Positions 14,616 to 23,651 are shown, counted from the stretch's first letter. The stretch: 32,448 nucleotides of DNA from Acidobacteriota bacterium (GCA_020199775.1 JAIVJZ010000054.1:1-32448), one strand, 5' to 3'. Translations and numbers: made by a program. Notes: generated by a model not told the origin, from the letters alone.

Positions 14616-16328
14616 ATGCCTCTAGCCCTGCTGCTACAAGAACTCAGAGAAAAATTCCTCCGCGGCGCGAAGGAGGGCGGGTTCCACCTCAACGACTGGG
14701 ATCGCCTCGTGGAGTTGGAGGCGCTGCTGGTCGCGCGTGCGCAAAGCGCCTTCCTCATCCAGTGGTTCGGGCCGCACCTGCCGCTGCACGGCTTTCACGT
14801 CCGCGTCGCCATCGATAACTTCGACGCGCTGCGCGCGCGTTACCAGCAGATCACGAGTTCGACCGTGCAGGCGCGCGAAGGCCCGAACCTCACCGAGCCG
14901 CTCGCCGGAATGGTGGGCACTCTCTTCGGTTCGCTCAGCACGCCGATCACCTCTTTGTTTCTCTACCAGAATATTCGCCGGCTCATGCCGACGTGGTACA
15001 CGGGGCTGGCCGCCGCGCTCAACGCGATCACGTTCGGGCTGCTCGGAAGCTTTATCGGCCTGCTGGCCGCGCCCGCCCCGATAGCCTTCCTGCCCGCCGC
15101 CTTTACCTCGGGCGATACGGTGCTCGTCTATAACCTGCTCGGAGCGGTCGCGCAGATGGCGCGCCCCTTCCAGCGTTTCTGGCAGGTCATCTCCGGGCCG
15201 CGCGAGGAAGTGCAGAATCCTGTCCTGCGCGGCATGCTCATGCTCGGCGACCAACTCGCCCAACTCTTTCCCTATCTCATCGCGCTCATGGCTATCGTCT
15301 TAACGCAGGTCGGCAGGGTGATGCGCGCCATCAGAATCCAGTTTCCGCTGATACAGGGTCTGGTGTCGGCGGTCAAGGATGTCATCGTTTTCGTCTTCGA
15401 GGATTTCTTCGCGCGCCTTAGGGGTTTGTACGAGGGTAGGAATTCGGTCTTCGGGATACTGAGCATCGTGTTCGGCGCGTTGCGGATGCTGATGCCGATG
15501 CTGACGCGGGCACTCAACACCGTGCTTCGGTTGGCGACCGATGAGTTGAGGCGCATCGGCGACGGCATGATGAACGTTGTCGCGGCCTGGACTGTGCTCG
15601 CCATGCCGTTCATCACCGCCGCCACGAGCGAGCACCCGTTCGTCACGACCCTAAAGGCTTTCAGCCGCACGATGGACGCTCTCAAAGGCATGTACGCTTC
15701 GACCGCCCCCACGACGACCACGCCGTCGTCGCCCGGCATTTTTTCGAGGCTCGCGGCGTTGGTTATTCCGCCGTTTCCGTCTCTGTCCACGGTGGAGCCC
15801 GATTCGGCTGCGGTAACGCGCGGCGCGGGAGGCTCGCCGCCTCCGCTGAGCGTTATCACGCCGCTCACCGAACTGTTTCAGGGAATCCGCGAACAGATAC
15901 CGGGTCTGCTGCCGAACCCGCTGGCTCTCTCGGAGGAAGCCCGGCGCGGACTGGTCGCCGCGCGCAATCCGCCCTCCGTCTTCGCGGGCGAGATGCGTGC
16001 GCTCGAAGCCCGGCGCGCGCGCCCGCTCGCAGAAGCTTTGGTCGAACAGAATTTGCGCGACCTGCTCTTCGAGGTTGTCGCGCGCGTGCTGCCGCCGTCG
16101 GTCTATGAATCAATCGCGGGTCTGGAGCCGGTCTTCGTGGCGATAGATGATTATCTGGGAAGGGAACATCCGGTGCGCGACCTGCCCGAGAGCGACCGCT
16201 TGCAGCCCGTCGTTTCGCGCCTGAGAGTGCGCGCCCGCGCCGCCAGCGAAGCGAGCGTCCGCGCGTGGGCCGAAGACCTGCGCAACGCGCTCGGCGCGCA
16301 AACTTACACGGCGCCGGTCAGAACCTGA
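14616..16328 (+). CDS. tape-measure-like hydrophobic protein 1
   Basis: 570 residues, starting 3 bases after the previous stop. No family is recognised. Hydrophobic segments lie at about residues 132-162, 214-232, 246-262, 276-300 and 318-336, followed by a Ser/Thr/Pro-rich stretch with IPPFPSL near residue 390 and a charged helical C-terminal third (ALVEQNLRDLLFEVVARVLP). There is no signal peptide. It lies in the tape-measure position, after the frameshifting chaperone and before the hub proteins. Phage tape measures share the helical, membrane-seeking character. Two similar proteins follow. It could instead be a membrane anchor or a cargo protein. The role is inferred from synteny. Confidence 0.55.
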   Translation: MPLALLLQELREKFLRGAKEGGFHLNDWDRLVELEALLVARAQSAFLIQWFGPHLPLHGFHVRVAIDNFDALRARYQQITSSTVQAREGPNLTEPLAGMVGTLFGSLSTPITSLFLYQNIRRLMPTWYTGLAAALNAITFGLLGSFIGLLAAPAPIAFLPAAFTSGDTVLVYNLLGAVAQMARPFQRFWQVISGPREEVQNPVLRGMLMLGDQLAQLFPYLIALMAIVLTQVGRVMRAIRIQFPLIQGLVSAVKDVIVFVFEDFFARLRGLYEGRNSVFGILSIVFGALRMLMPMLTRALNTVLRLATDELRRIGDGMMNVVAAWTVLAMPFITAATSEHPFVTTLKAFSRTMDALKGMYASTAPTTTTPSSPGIFSRLAALVIPPFPSLSTVEPDSAAVTRGAGGSPPPLSVITPLTELFQGIREQIPGLLPNPLALSEEARRGLVAARNPPSVFAGEMRALEARRARPLAEALVEQNLRDLLFEVVARVLPPSVYESIAGLEPVFVAIDDYLGREHPVRDLPESDRLQPVVSRLRVRARAASEASVRAWAEDLRNALGAQTYTAPVRT

Positions 16329-16361
16329 GTAACGCTTTCAAGCCGGGAGTGAGAGGCCCTG

Positions 16362-18281
16362 ATGCCGATTGATTTCGCCAGAATCGCCGCCCTCTATCGT
16401 GCGCCGATGATAATGCGCGCCAAGACCATGTCCGAAGCTCTGGTGCGGCTCGGCCGGTGGCTCGACGTGCGCCTGCGTCAGGTGAGAGCGATGGAAGTGG
16501 CGACGCGCGCCTTCCCCGTCATCCGTTTCTATAACGGAGCAGTGACTCTCTGGATCGACCCTTCGCAGCACAGGCTGTTGTCTCCGGACGTGGCCGCGCC
16601 CGATCTGGGCGAATCATTCCGCGAGGGCGGCAGAAGATTCCTGCGCGGCTTGCGGCGCGAGGGCGATGCGGTCGAGGAGGAGTTGGCCTTGCCGCGTCTC
16701 GCCGGGACGTTCAGCAGCATGCTCCAGACAATCGTGGCGGCGATGGATCGTTACCCCGTGCCGAAGCCTGAGATGTTCGATATCAACGTGCCGCGCAGCG
16801 TCTCCGATCTGTTCGGGCAGGGCGCGCTCTTTTTCCGCGCCTTCACTTCGAGCCTCAATCAGGTGAACAGCTTCGCCAGCGAGGGACACCAACTTTACGA
16901 GTCGCTCGGTTCGTCTTCGGGGTCGGGCGCCGAATCAGCGCCGACGGACTGGCCTGCTTTGATAGCCGAGGGGATACGCTGGATCACCGGCGCGGCCCTG
17001 TTGATTCCGATTGCTTCAATGCTGCTCGTCTCCACGCTGCGCTCCGCCATCCTGAGTCTCAAAATCGAGTTGGTGCGACAGTTTCAACTGATCGAGGCCG
17101 AGGTCTTCGCGCTGCGCCGCGATGTCATAGATTTCTTCTACACCACGCTCGGCGGCTTCGGGCCGCTGGCCTTCGACTTCCTGCTGGCGACGCAATTCGT
17201 CATCCTGCAAAACGTCGGCTTCAATTTCCGCTTCAACGCGATCTACCTGACGAAACTCCTCTGGGGGATACGCTTCTTCGCAGAGCAGTTGTCGCAGTTC
17301 TTTCGCTTCTTCACCGTCATCATCGAGGCGGTGCGCAGCACGCTCGAAGCCATCCTCAACTTCGACCTGATGCCGATCTTTCTCGGAGCCCTCGGCATCC
17401 CTCCCATCTTGCTGCGCGGTCTGCCGTCGCCGCCGCGACTGACCATCGACGACCTCATCAGCATGTGGCTCGGACTGCGCGTAGTCGTCGCACGGGAGGC
17501 GCTCAACGCTTTTCTCTTCGCGATAGAGAACAGCCCGGCCATAATCGCGCTCGGCCTTTTCACTTCGATTCGTGCACGCGTGAGAGGCTTGCGCCGCCTG
17601 CTCAACATCACTCTCACGGCGCGCGCCTTCACGCCTGAGACGGCGCTGCCCCCGCCTCTGGCCGGTTTCCCGGACATCTACGCCGCCTTCTTCGGAGCGG
17701 GTGCGCCCAACTTCGCCACCGCACTCTCAAACGCTTCCGCGCAGCTTCAATCCGACATCAACGGCCTGTTCACGTCAGGGCGCGATTTTCTTCTCGCCAC
17801 GAGTCGCGCCTTTTCCAGAGCCGCCGGGCAGGCCGCGCGGCTCGGCTCGCCCGCGCAGTACGCGCTGATGGCCGAACGCGCGGAGCAGCTTTCGTCTTCG
17901 GTGTTGAGCCCGGTCGCGGACGAATTGCGCGCGCGCAGGGCGGAGCGTTCGGACGTGCTGGCGAACAGTTTCGACAGGTTCGTCGCCGGCGGCGCATTCG
18001 ACGTGATCGGCGCGGCGTTGCCGCTCTACGTCGAACAGATGAGTCGTTACTGGACGGCGCAGACCGAGGCACAGGTCAGCCGCGAGAACCCGACTTCGCC
18101 GCACATCCTCGCGCGCCGCGCGGGTCTCAGGCGTGTGCGTTTCCCGCGTCTCCTGATCCACGCGCCCGGACGCGCGCTCGACGCAGACCTCATCGCACGC
18201 ATCGCCGAGCGTTTCAAGGGCGCGATTGAAAACGCCTATGTCAACGGACTGGCTCAAGCCGAGAGAACGCCGGGAGGCTAA
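16362..18281 (+). CDS. tape-measure-like hydrophobic protein 2
   Basis: 639 residues with GAGAGG 5 bases before the ATG. The N-terminal 190 residues are soluble-looking and end in a Ser/Gly linker. Hydrophobic segments follow at about 208-232, 263-283, 306-322, 335-352 and 375-408. After a Pro-rich turn (ALPPPLAGFPDIYAAFFG), a helical region leads to FDRFVAGGAFDVIGAALPLY near residue 537, which matches a motif in the next protein (YEGWLSGGGFTTLMG). The layout is the same as in its two neighbours, so the three are probably diverged paralogues. A possible tape measure or pore-forming tip carried inside the tube. No named domain is recognised. Confidence 0.5.
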   Translation: MPIDFARIAALYRAPMIMRAKTMSEALVRLGRWLDVRLRQVRAMEVATRAFPVIRFYNGAVTLWIDPSQHRLLSPDVAAPDLGESFREGGRRFLRGLRREGDAVEEELALPRLAGTFSSMLQTIVAAMDRYPVPKPEMFDINVPRSVSDLFGQGALFFRAFTSSLNQVNSFASEGHQLYESLGSSSGSGAESAPTDWPALIAEGIRWITGAALLIPIASMLLVSTLRSAILSLKIELVRQFQLIEAEVFALRRDVIDFFYTTLGGFGPLAFDFLLATQFVILQNVGFNFRFNAIYLTKLLWGIRFFAEQLSQFFRFFTVIIEAVRSTLEAILNFDLMPIFLGALGIPPILLRGLPSPPRLTIDDLISMWLGLRVVVAREALNAFLFAIENSPAIIALGLFTSIRARVRGLRRLLNITLTARAFTPETALPPPLAGFPDIYAAFFGAGAPNFATALSNASAQLQSDINGLFTSGRDFLLATSRAFSRAAGQAARLGSPAQYALMAERAEQLSSSVLSPVADELRARRAERSDVLANSFDRFVAGGAFDVIGAALPLYVEQMSRYWTAQTEAQVSRENPTSPHILARRAGLRRVRFPRLLIHAPGRALDADLIARIAERFKGAIENAYVNGLAQAERTPGG

Positions 18282-18283
18282 AG

Positions 18284-20053
18284 ATGGGTGAAGAAGAGAT
18301 CATCACACAGCTAGGACTCCTGTTCACCCAGATGCGACTGGCACGTCGCGCGCTCGACAGCATCGAGCGCAACACGGCGAGCTATCGCGGAGTCGCCTTC
18401 GCCACCGCGCTCACAGCCGGACGACAGTTCGGCGAACCGCCGCTCTTAAACGGCGCGCTCAAAGTCTATGTCGTCAACATCAACGACCTCACGGCCAGCA
18501 GCGGCGGATTTCTGGAAGGGCTGCTCGGTGGCGTCGGGCGATTTCTCGGCGGTACAATCGGCGGCCTTATCGGCGGCACCATCGGCGGCATCGCGTTGCC
18601 CTATAATCTCACACAGTTCGCGCGCATCACCGCGTCCATCGACAGCATTCTCAACCGGCTCGGCATCGGAGGCAGCGCATCTTCGTCTTCAAGCGGTTCC
18701 TCTGGCGGTTCGAGCCTCGCCACGATGCTGCCGCGCCTGACGGCCACCATCGACGCTCTGACCAACATGTTCAGGACCGGCACCGCGCCCACGCAGCCGA
18801 CGGCGCAGGCGGGCGGAGCAGCCATGCCCATCCTGCCCATGCTTCAGGCCGCCTCCGGCCTCGTGAACGGTCTGATCCTGCTCGTGCCGATTCTCACCGG
18901 AGCGTTCGCTTCGCTGCTCCTCAGAATCGACGACATCAAGCTGGCGATCATCGACATGCTCCAGTTCGCGCTGCGGCTCGTCTTTCTCCTGCGCGGCGTC
19001 GCGCTCGTCACCATCTACGACACCATCGCCGCCGCCGCGCGTCTCGGGGCGAACATGCTCTCGATTATCGGGACGGCCATGACGGGCATTCTCGGCTCCA
19101 TCTTCCGCATCGTCGGCACGCTGCTGACCACCGTTGTCGAGGCTCTTCGCTTCGTCTCCAACGGAATCAAAAACACGATTGACGCCTTGATGATCTGGCT
19201 GCGCGACGGCCTCGGCAACCTGCTGATCTTTCTCGGCGACACGCGCGTCTTTCGTCTCATCTTTCACCTCGTAGACATTCTGCCGCTCGTGCTGCCCGCG
19301 CTGCACAGCGTCATCCACGGCGCGCCCCTGCCCCCTGCCGCAGCGGCAGCCCTGACTGTTGCCGCCACCCGTCCTGTTCCGGGCCCCGGCGTCGTCGGCG
19401 GGCCGGGCGGGGTTATCGCTCCCTTCCCGAATCTTGCCGACACGCTTCTTCCGCCCGCCGAAATCGCACGCATGACGACGGCTGTGACGAGCGCGGGCGC
19501 GGCTGTGACGACGGAAATGCGCGGCATCTTCGGCACGGCGCAGGGCGCGCTCAATTCCATCGGCGCGGCCATGAACCAGGCCGTCACGACGGGCGAAACC
19601 AATTTCAACAGGGATTTACAAGGCCACCTGAACACCGTCACGAACCGCGCCGGTCAACTGGCCGATGCTTTATCCACGGCGCGCGCCGAAGCGGCCATCA
19701 GACCGCAGACCGGCCTCGATGCCATCGCGCGCGCCTATGAAGGCTGGTTGAGCGGCGGCGGCTTCACCACGCTGATGGGGCGCATCACAGACCACTTCTC
19801 GCGCACGCCGACGGTCGGCGCGGATGTCGCAACGTCTATTCCGGGGCAGGTGGTCACGAGCGTCGGCACGGCTGCGAGCCGCGCCCGCGCCACCGTCGAG
19901 ATCGGCGAGGTCACGATTGAGATAGAGCCCCCCCCGACGCTCGACCTGCAAACGCAGCCACCCATCTACGAAGCACAGTTTGACCTCGACACATGGCAAC
20001 AACAGCAGCACGAACTCGAAGACCGCGGGGGCATCACGCCCGCATTCGCATGA
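18284..20053 (+). CDS. tape-measure-like hydrophobic protein 3
   Basis: 589 residues, starting 2 bases after the previous stop, with GGGAGG 6 bases before the ATG. A glycine-rich hydrophobic repeat (GGFLEGLLGGVGRFLGG, then IGGLIGGTIGG; residues 74-103) is followed by a Ser/Gly linker (about 130-144) and long hydrophobic helices (about 181-212, 219-300, 320-345). A Pro/Gly-rich segment (PVPGPGVVGGPGG) then leads to an Ala-rich helical part, the shared GGGF motif near residue 490, and a beta-rich tail (ATVEIGEVTIEIE). The layout matches the two preceding proteins. Alternating glycine is reminiscent of membrane-inserting segments. The role is inferred from position. Confidence 0.5.
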   Translation: MGEEEIITQLGLLFTQMRLARRALDSIERNTASYRGVAFATALTAGRQFGEPPLLNGALKVYVVNINDLTASSGGFLEGLLGGVGRFLGGTIGGLIGGTIGGIALPYNLTQFARITASIDSILNRLGIGGSASSSSSGSSGGSSLATMLPRLTATIDALTNMFRTGTAPTQPTAQAGGAAMPILPMLQAASGLVNGLILLVPILTGAFASLLLRIDDIKLAIIDMLQFALRLVFLLRGVALVTIYDTIAAAARLGANMLSIIGTAMTGILGSIFRIVGTLLTTVVEALRFVSNGIKNTIDALMIWLRDGLGNLLIFLGDTRVFRLIFHLVDILPLVLPALHSVIHGAPLPPAAAAALTVAATRPVPGPGVVGGPGGVIAPFPNLADTLLPPAEIARMTTAVTSAGAAVTTEMRGIFGTAQGALNSIGAAMNQAVTTGETNFNRDLQGHLNTVTNRAGQLADALSTARAEAAIRPQTGLDAIARAYEGWLSGGGFTTLMGRITDHFSRTPTVGADVATSIPGQVVTSVGTAASRARATVEIGEVTIEIEPPPTLDLQTQPPIYEAQFDLDTWQQQQHELEDRGGITPAFA

Positions 20054-20069
20054 AAGGGAGGCTCAACCG

Positions 20070-20774
20070 ATGGATCGCATGACCGGCTACATGGCGAATC
20101 TGGAAAACATTCCGCCGCTCGTTTTTCGTTTTCAATACAACCCCGAACTGCTCACGGATAAGAAGGCTTTCAAGTATGAACAGGCCAACAGCTTCGGTCA
20201 GTGGGGATTCGACCAGACCTCCGCGGGCTCCGGCGTCATCGGCTCGCTCATGGGCTTCTACAAGGATGTCAAGGAGATCGGTTCGCTGCTGACCGCCACC
20301 AAGCCGCTTGAGGCGAAGGAGGGCGAACTGAGAACCATCGGCCTTGAGTTCAAGCTCGACGGCTCGCTGCCCGGCCCGCTCGACGGCGGCAACCACTACG
20401 GCGGCAGCATCCTGCCTGACCTCGCCGTGCTGCGCTCCTTCATGTATCCCTCCTGGGATTTGTTGGACATCGTCTCGTGGATTTCCAACAAGACCGTTCC
20501 CTGCTGGACGACTCCGCCCGAAGTCTCTTTCAGCTACGGCGGCATTTCGAGCACCTGCGTAATGTCAGACCTCAACATCAAAATCACTTCCTTCAAGGAC
20601 AACGGCGACCCCTTGCGCGCCGACGTTGACGTGACGCTCAAGGAGCAGACCTACGCCGCCGGGCCGTTGATTGATTACGTCGTGCGGACGGTGCAGGTCG
20701 CGCAGAGTTACGGGCGCGCCGGAATCGGCACAGACTTTCTGGCGGTGACGCCCATCGTCGGCCTGTTCGTTTAG
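20070..20774 (+). CDS. CIS tube/hub adaptor, Afp7 N-domain type (CIS_tube)
   Basis: 234 residues from the ATG at 20070, with AAAGGGAG upstream; the frame is open further 5' but inside the previous gene. PPLVFRFQYNPELLTDKK is the hallmark opening of the CIS tube-initiation family (the N-domain of Afp7). Later features include PLDGGNHYGGSILPDLAVLRSF, CWTTPPEVSFSYG and the C-terminal LIDYVVRTVQVAQSYG. In Afp/PVC this protein joins the first tube ring to the hub and is fused to LysM. Here the LysM-like part is a separate gene 8 bases downstream. Contacts with the gp27-like hub are expected. Confidence 0.8.
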   Translation: MDRMTGYMANLENIPPLVFRFQYNPELLTDKKAFKYEQANSFGQWGFDQTSAGSGVIGSLMGFYKDVKEIGSLLTATKPLEAKEGELRTIGLEFKLDGSLPGPLDGGNHYGGSILPDLAVLRSFMYPSWDLLDIVSWISNKTVPCWTTPPEVSFSYGGISSTCVMSDLNIKITSFKDNGDPLRADVDVTLKEQTYAAGPLIDYVVRTVQVAQSYGRAGIGTDFLAVTPIVGLFV

Positions 20775-20782
20775 GAGAGCTT

Positions 20783-21100
20783 ATGCCGGTTCAACCCAAC
20801 TCGCGCTATCGCGGCTTATACACTTTCGAGGCGCAGGACTCAGACGGTGTCGTTCGCCCGACCATCGCCATGAGGCTCGTCGGCGAGCCGCCGCGCGACC
20901 CCTCCTCGTTCCGCCACGTCGTCACGGCGGGCGAGACGATGGAGTATCTGGCGTGGCGTTACTACAGCACGAGCGAGGCCTGGTGGCGCATCGCCGACGC
21001 CAACCCGCGCGCCTTCCCGTTTTATCTTGAGCCGGGCACGTCCATCGTCATCCCGGCGGCCGGCGATGTCGGGCGCGTCGAGCGCACGCGGAGATTTTAG
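20783..21100 (+). CDS. LysM-like baseplate protein (gp53/tail protein X type)
   Basis: 105 residues. The core FRHVVTAGETMEYLAWRYYSTSEAWWRIADANP...YLEPGTSIVIPA is a LysM-type fold as in phage tail protein X and T4 gp53. AGGAGA overlaps the previous stop and lies about 5 bases before the ATG, so translation is coupled. LysM binds glycan in peptidoglycan, but in contractile tails the domain mainly clamps the baseplate wedge to the hub. In Afp7 it is the C-terminal domain of the adaptor. The split here is a clear organisational difference. Confidence 0.85.
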   Translation: MPVQPNSRYRGLYTFEAQDSDGVVRPTIAMRLVGEPPRDPSSFRHVVTAGETMEYLAWRYYSTSEAWWRIADANPRAFPFYLEPGTSIVIPAAGDVGRVERTRRF

Positions 21101-21103
21101 AAG

Positions 21104-22234
21104 ATGCCTGCCGAGCCTCCTTTCATTCAGGTGAAATGGCAAGAAGAACGGGACGTTACGACCGCCGTGCGGTCTATCGAGATAGAGGACCACGACCGGC
21201 TGGCCGATAAGGCGACCATCGTGCTGAGCGACCCGCAGCGCGTCGGCATGACCGTCGTAGATCGCGGGCAGACGATCAAAATCGATTTAGGTTGGACCTC
21301 CGAACACGCCGTCTTGTTTGAAGGAACTATCGCGCAGGTGAACGGGCACGATGCCGAACGCAGTTCGAGGCAGTTAACCATCGTCGCCTACGACAAGTCT
21401 TACTTGATGAACATTCAAGCCAAAACCAGAGAGCACACGGGAACGCTCAACTCCATCCTGACCGCTATCGTCGGCGAATACCCGGCGCTGACCGTCGGGC
21501 AGATTGAGCCTTCGCCCGACACCGAGTTTCCCGCAACCGCTCCGCTGCGTCAGGTCAACCGCACCGACTTGCAGTTCATCCAGGACATCGCTTCTCACTA
21601 CGGCGCGCGCGCCTTCGTCGAATACAACGAGAGCGCCTCCAAGTTCTATTTCGTGCAGGAGAGCCGCCTGCTAGAAGCCAAGAAGATGGGACACCTGAAA
21701 TGCTGTGCGGGCATCAACCAGTTAATCGAATTCAAATACGAGCGCGTCAGTTCCGGCTCGCCTCCGAGACAGGCGGCGGCCACGCACGACCCCGCGACGG
21801 GCGAGACCGTGACCAGTCCTCCGCCCGTCGAGCCGGCGCCGCCTGCTGCCGCCACCGATGCGACGCTGACCGACGAGTTGGGGCGACGCAGCACGGGCGG
21901 CGATGCGGTGCTCGCGAGCGGCGTGCAGGTTGCAGGAACAGCGCCCGCGCCCGAGACGCAGGTGCGCGAAAGCTCCGTCGTCGGTCTGCCCTCAAATTCC
22001 TCGCTCCCTGCGAGCATCGCCGACCGGCGCGACCGCACGCGCATTCTCGGCCTGCGCGGGACGGGCTTGATGGTCGGCTCGATCAAGATGCGCGCGAAGG
22101 GGAAAGTCGGCATCGAGGGCATCGCGGCATGGGCGACGGGCGATTGGTACGTCACGCTCGTGAAGCACCTGTATCGCGGCGGGCCGCAGCCGAGCAACGC
22201 GAGTTACCAGACCAGATTTATAGTGACGAGGTAG
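21104..22234 (+). CDS. gp27-like central hub protein (late control D family)
   Basis: 376 residues, starting 3 bases after the LysM gene. The N-terminal half shows the tube-like hub barrels: VRSIEIEDHDRLADKATIVLSDP, VDRGQTIKIDLGWT, FEGTIAQVNGHDAERSSRQLTI, and RQVNRTDLQFIQDIASHYGARAFVEYN. Between about residues 220 and 305 there is a Pro/Ala/Thr-rich low-complexity insertion. The C-terminal part (GLMVGSIKMRAKGKVGIEG...DWYVTLVKHLYRGG) completes the fold. It forms the trimer connecting tube and spike. The next gene is the gp5-like spike, so together they reproduce the bipartite VgrG arrangement. Confidence 0.88.
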   Translation: MPAEPPFIQVKWQEERDVTTAVRSIEIEDHDRLADKATIVLSDPQRVGMTVVDRGQTIKIDLGWTSEHAVLFEGTIAQVNGHDAERSSRQLTIVAYDKSYLMNIQAKTREHTGTLNSILTAIVGEYPALTVGQIEPSPDTEFPATAPLRQVNRTDLQFIQDIASHYGARAFVEYNESASKFYFVQESRLLEAKKMGHLKCCAGINQLIEFKYERVSSGSPPRQAAATHDPATGETVTSPPPVEPAPPAAATDATLTDELGRRSTGGDAVLASGVQVAGTAPAPETQVRESSVVGLPSNSSLPASIADRRDRTRILGLRGTGLMVGSIKMRAKGKVGIEGIAAWATGDWYVTLVKHLYRGGPQPSNASYQTRFIVTR

Positions 22235-22239
22235 ATTGC

Positions 22240-23070
22240 ATGTCGATGAATCGCGATCTTGAGCGGCACGCCGGAAAGTATTACGGCAAGTACAGCGGCG
22301 AGGTAACGGATAACGAGGACCCGGAGTTGCAGGGTCGCATTAGGGTAAAAGTGCCTTCGATGTTCGGCGCGGAGATGGAGGTCTGGGCGCGCCCCTGTTT
22401 CCCGACGGCGCACTTCTACGTGCCTCCCGTCGGCGCGCGTGTGTGGGTCGAGTTCGAGGCGGGCAACCCCGGCTACCCGCTCTACGTCGGCGTCTGGTAT
22501 CCGACCGACGCCGTGCCGACGGAAGCCGCCGTCACGCCGCCCGACAGTCGCATCATCAAGACGCCTTCCGGCCACATCGTCGAACTGTTCGACAAGGAGG
22601 GCGAGGAAAAAATCATTATCCGTCATAAAGACAATTCGTTTATCGCGCTGGACAAGAACGGCAGCATCCTCATCTCCAACAAGAACGGCTCGCACATCTT
22701 TCTCAATGCCGAACGCGAGGATGCCATCATCACCGAGCAGCACGGGAATACCATCTGGATGAAAGACGACGGTATAACCATCGTGAACGTGGATGGCGGC
22801 GCGATGGTCGAGTTAAAGGAGGGCGCAGTAAAGGTTGTGGCTAAGGAGTCCGTCGCCATCCATGCGAAGGACGTAACGCTCGCCAGCGCGAGCGTCAATC
22901 TCGGAAAAGACGCGATGCAATCGGCGGTGCTCGGCGAAATATTCATCGGCCTTTACGGAGCGCACACGCATGGGTCAGCCGTGGGGCCGACGACTCCGCC
23001 CCTGCCTCCCGTGCAGCCGCTTCTGAACACTCCGGCCTCTCCGCTCTCGAAGGCCGTCAAACTCAAGTGA
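22240..23070 (+). CDS. gp5-like spike protein (OB fold plus beta-helix)
   Basis: 276 residues from the ATG at 22240. The frame is open to 21700 but overlaps the hub gene there, so that part is discarded. The N-terminus carries the gp5 OB domain (KYSGEVTDNEDPELQGRIRVKVPSM, PPVGARVWVEFEAGNPGYPLYVGVWYP). The C-terminal half has short repeats typical of the spike beta-helix (SFIALDKNGSILISNKNGSHIFLN, GAVKVVAKESVAIHAKDVTLAS) and ends in a TH-G-PTTPPLPP tail. There is no lysozyme domain. The protein should trimerise below the hub and puncture the target envelope. The next gene probably supplies the tip. Confidence 0.9.
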   Translation: MSMNRDLERHAGKYYGKYSGEVTDNEDPELQGRIRVKVPSMFGAEMEVWARPCFPTAHFYVPPVGARVWVEFEAGNPGYPLYVGVWYPTDAVPTEAAVTPPDSRIIKTPSGHIVELFDKEGEEKIIIRHKDNSFIALDKNGSILISNKNGSHIFLNAEREDAIITEQHGNTIWMKDDGITIVNVDGGAMVELKEGAVKVVAKESVAIHAKDVTLASASVNLGKDAMQSAVLGEIFIGLYGAHTHGSAVGPTTPPLPPVQPLLNTPASPLSKAVKLK

Positions 23071-23074
23071 AGCC

Positions 23075-23431
23075 ATGAGCAACTGTAAGTTTCCATCTTT
23101 GCCGTCCATCACTATGCCCGTACTGCCACCCATTCCTATGCCCGCGATACCCGACGTGACGCTACCGACGCTGCCGTCGCCGCCCGACTTGCCGGGCTTG
23201 CCGTCAATAGAATTACCATCCATCACTATGCCCGTGCTGCCACCTATTCCCATACCGGCAATTCCTGATTTGTCGCTGCCGACGTTGCCGTCGCCTCCCG
23301 ACCTGCCGGGCTTGCCGGCGATAGAATTGCCGTCTATCAGTATGCCGCAGTTGCCGCCCGTCCCTATGCCGGCAATCCCTGATTTGTCTCTGCCCACTTT
23401 ACCCGATCCTCCGGGTTGCCCTCTCGATTAG
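23075..23431 (+). CDS. proline-rich triple-repeat protein in the PAAR position
   Basis: 118 residues made almost entirely of three copies of a 38-residue unit (the third shortened), with the pattern ITMPVLPPIPMPAIPD-LPTLPSPPDLPGLP. It begins MSNCKFPSLP and ends PGCPLD, so one cysteine sits near each end. No PAAR motif is present. It directly follows the spike gene, where PAAR tips are usually encoded, and precedes gp25. A rigid polyproline needle or tip cap is a reasonable inference. An alternative is a linker binding cargo. The start ATG lies 2 bases after the spike stop. Confidence 0.6.
   Translation: MSNCKFPSLPSITMPVLPPIPMPAIPDVTLPTLPSPPDLPGLPSIELPSITMPVLPPIPIPAIPDLSLPTLPSPPDLPGLPAIELPSISMPQLPPVPMPAIPDLSLPTLPDPPGCPLD
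23107..23431 (+). repeat. tandem 114-bp coding repeat
   Basis: Units begin at 23107, 23221 and 23335 (exactly 114 bp apart); the third is cut at about 97 bp by the gene end. The first two are most alike (CATCACTATGCCCGT opens both), while the third is more diverged. Unequal crossing-over could change copy number and therefore protein length. Confidence 0.85.
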
Positions 23432-23444
23432 AAACGGATTAACG

Positions 23445-23651
23445 ATGACGCTGAACAAGAACAAGTTGAAGGAAGACATTCAGAAGGCATTCGACGCGGC
23501 GAAGTCGAAATCGACGCCCGAACAGGCGACGCCCGCGCTCGTCGCGGCGCTGGCCGACGCCATCGACGCCTACGTGCGCGGCGGCGAGATCAAACAGGTG
23601 AAGGTTGATTTACAGACCGGAGATCAAATCGGTAAACGCAACGTCGAGTGA
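23445..23651 (+). CDS. small conserved-looking baseplate-region protein
   Basis: 68 residues: a basic helical N-terminus (LNKNKLKEDIQKAFDAAKSK), an Ala-rich helix (PALVAALADAIDAYVRG) and a short beta end (IKQVKVDLQTGDQIG). It is not recognised as a named family. Similar small helical proteins often sit between spike and gp25 in contractile tail clusters. A clean ATG and good codon use support a real gene. A structural or assembly role is inferred from position. Confidence 0.6.
   Translation: MTLNKNKLKEDIQKAFDAAKSKSTPEQATPALVAALADAIDAYVRGGEIKQVKVDLQTGDQIGKRNVE

Noticed and set aside
21700..22239. 180-codon 5' extension of the spike frame
   Set aside because: It overlaps the end of the hub gene in another frame and is Arg/Ala-rich. 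The gp5 OB domain starts right after the ATG at 22240.
23107..23431. CRISPR-like array
   Set aside because: The 114-bp units are contiguous, in frame and coding. There are no spacers.
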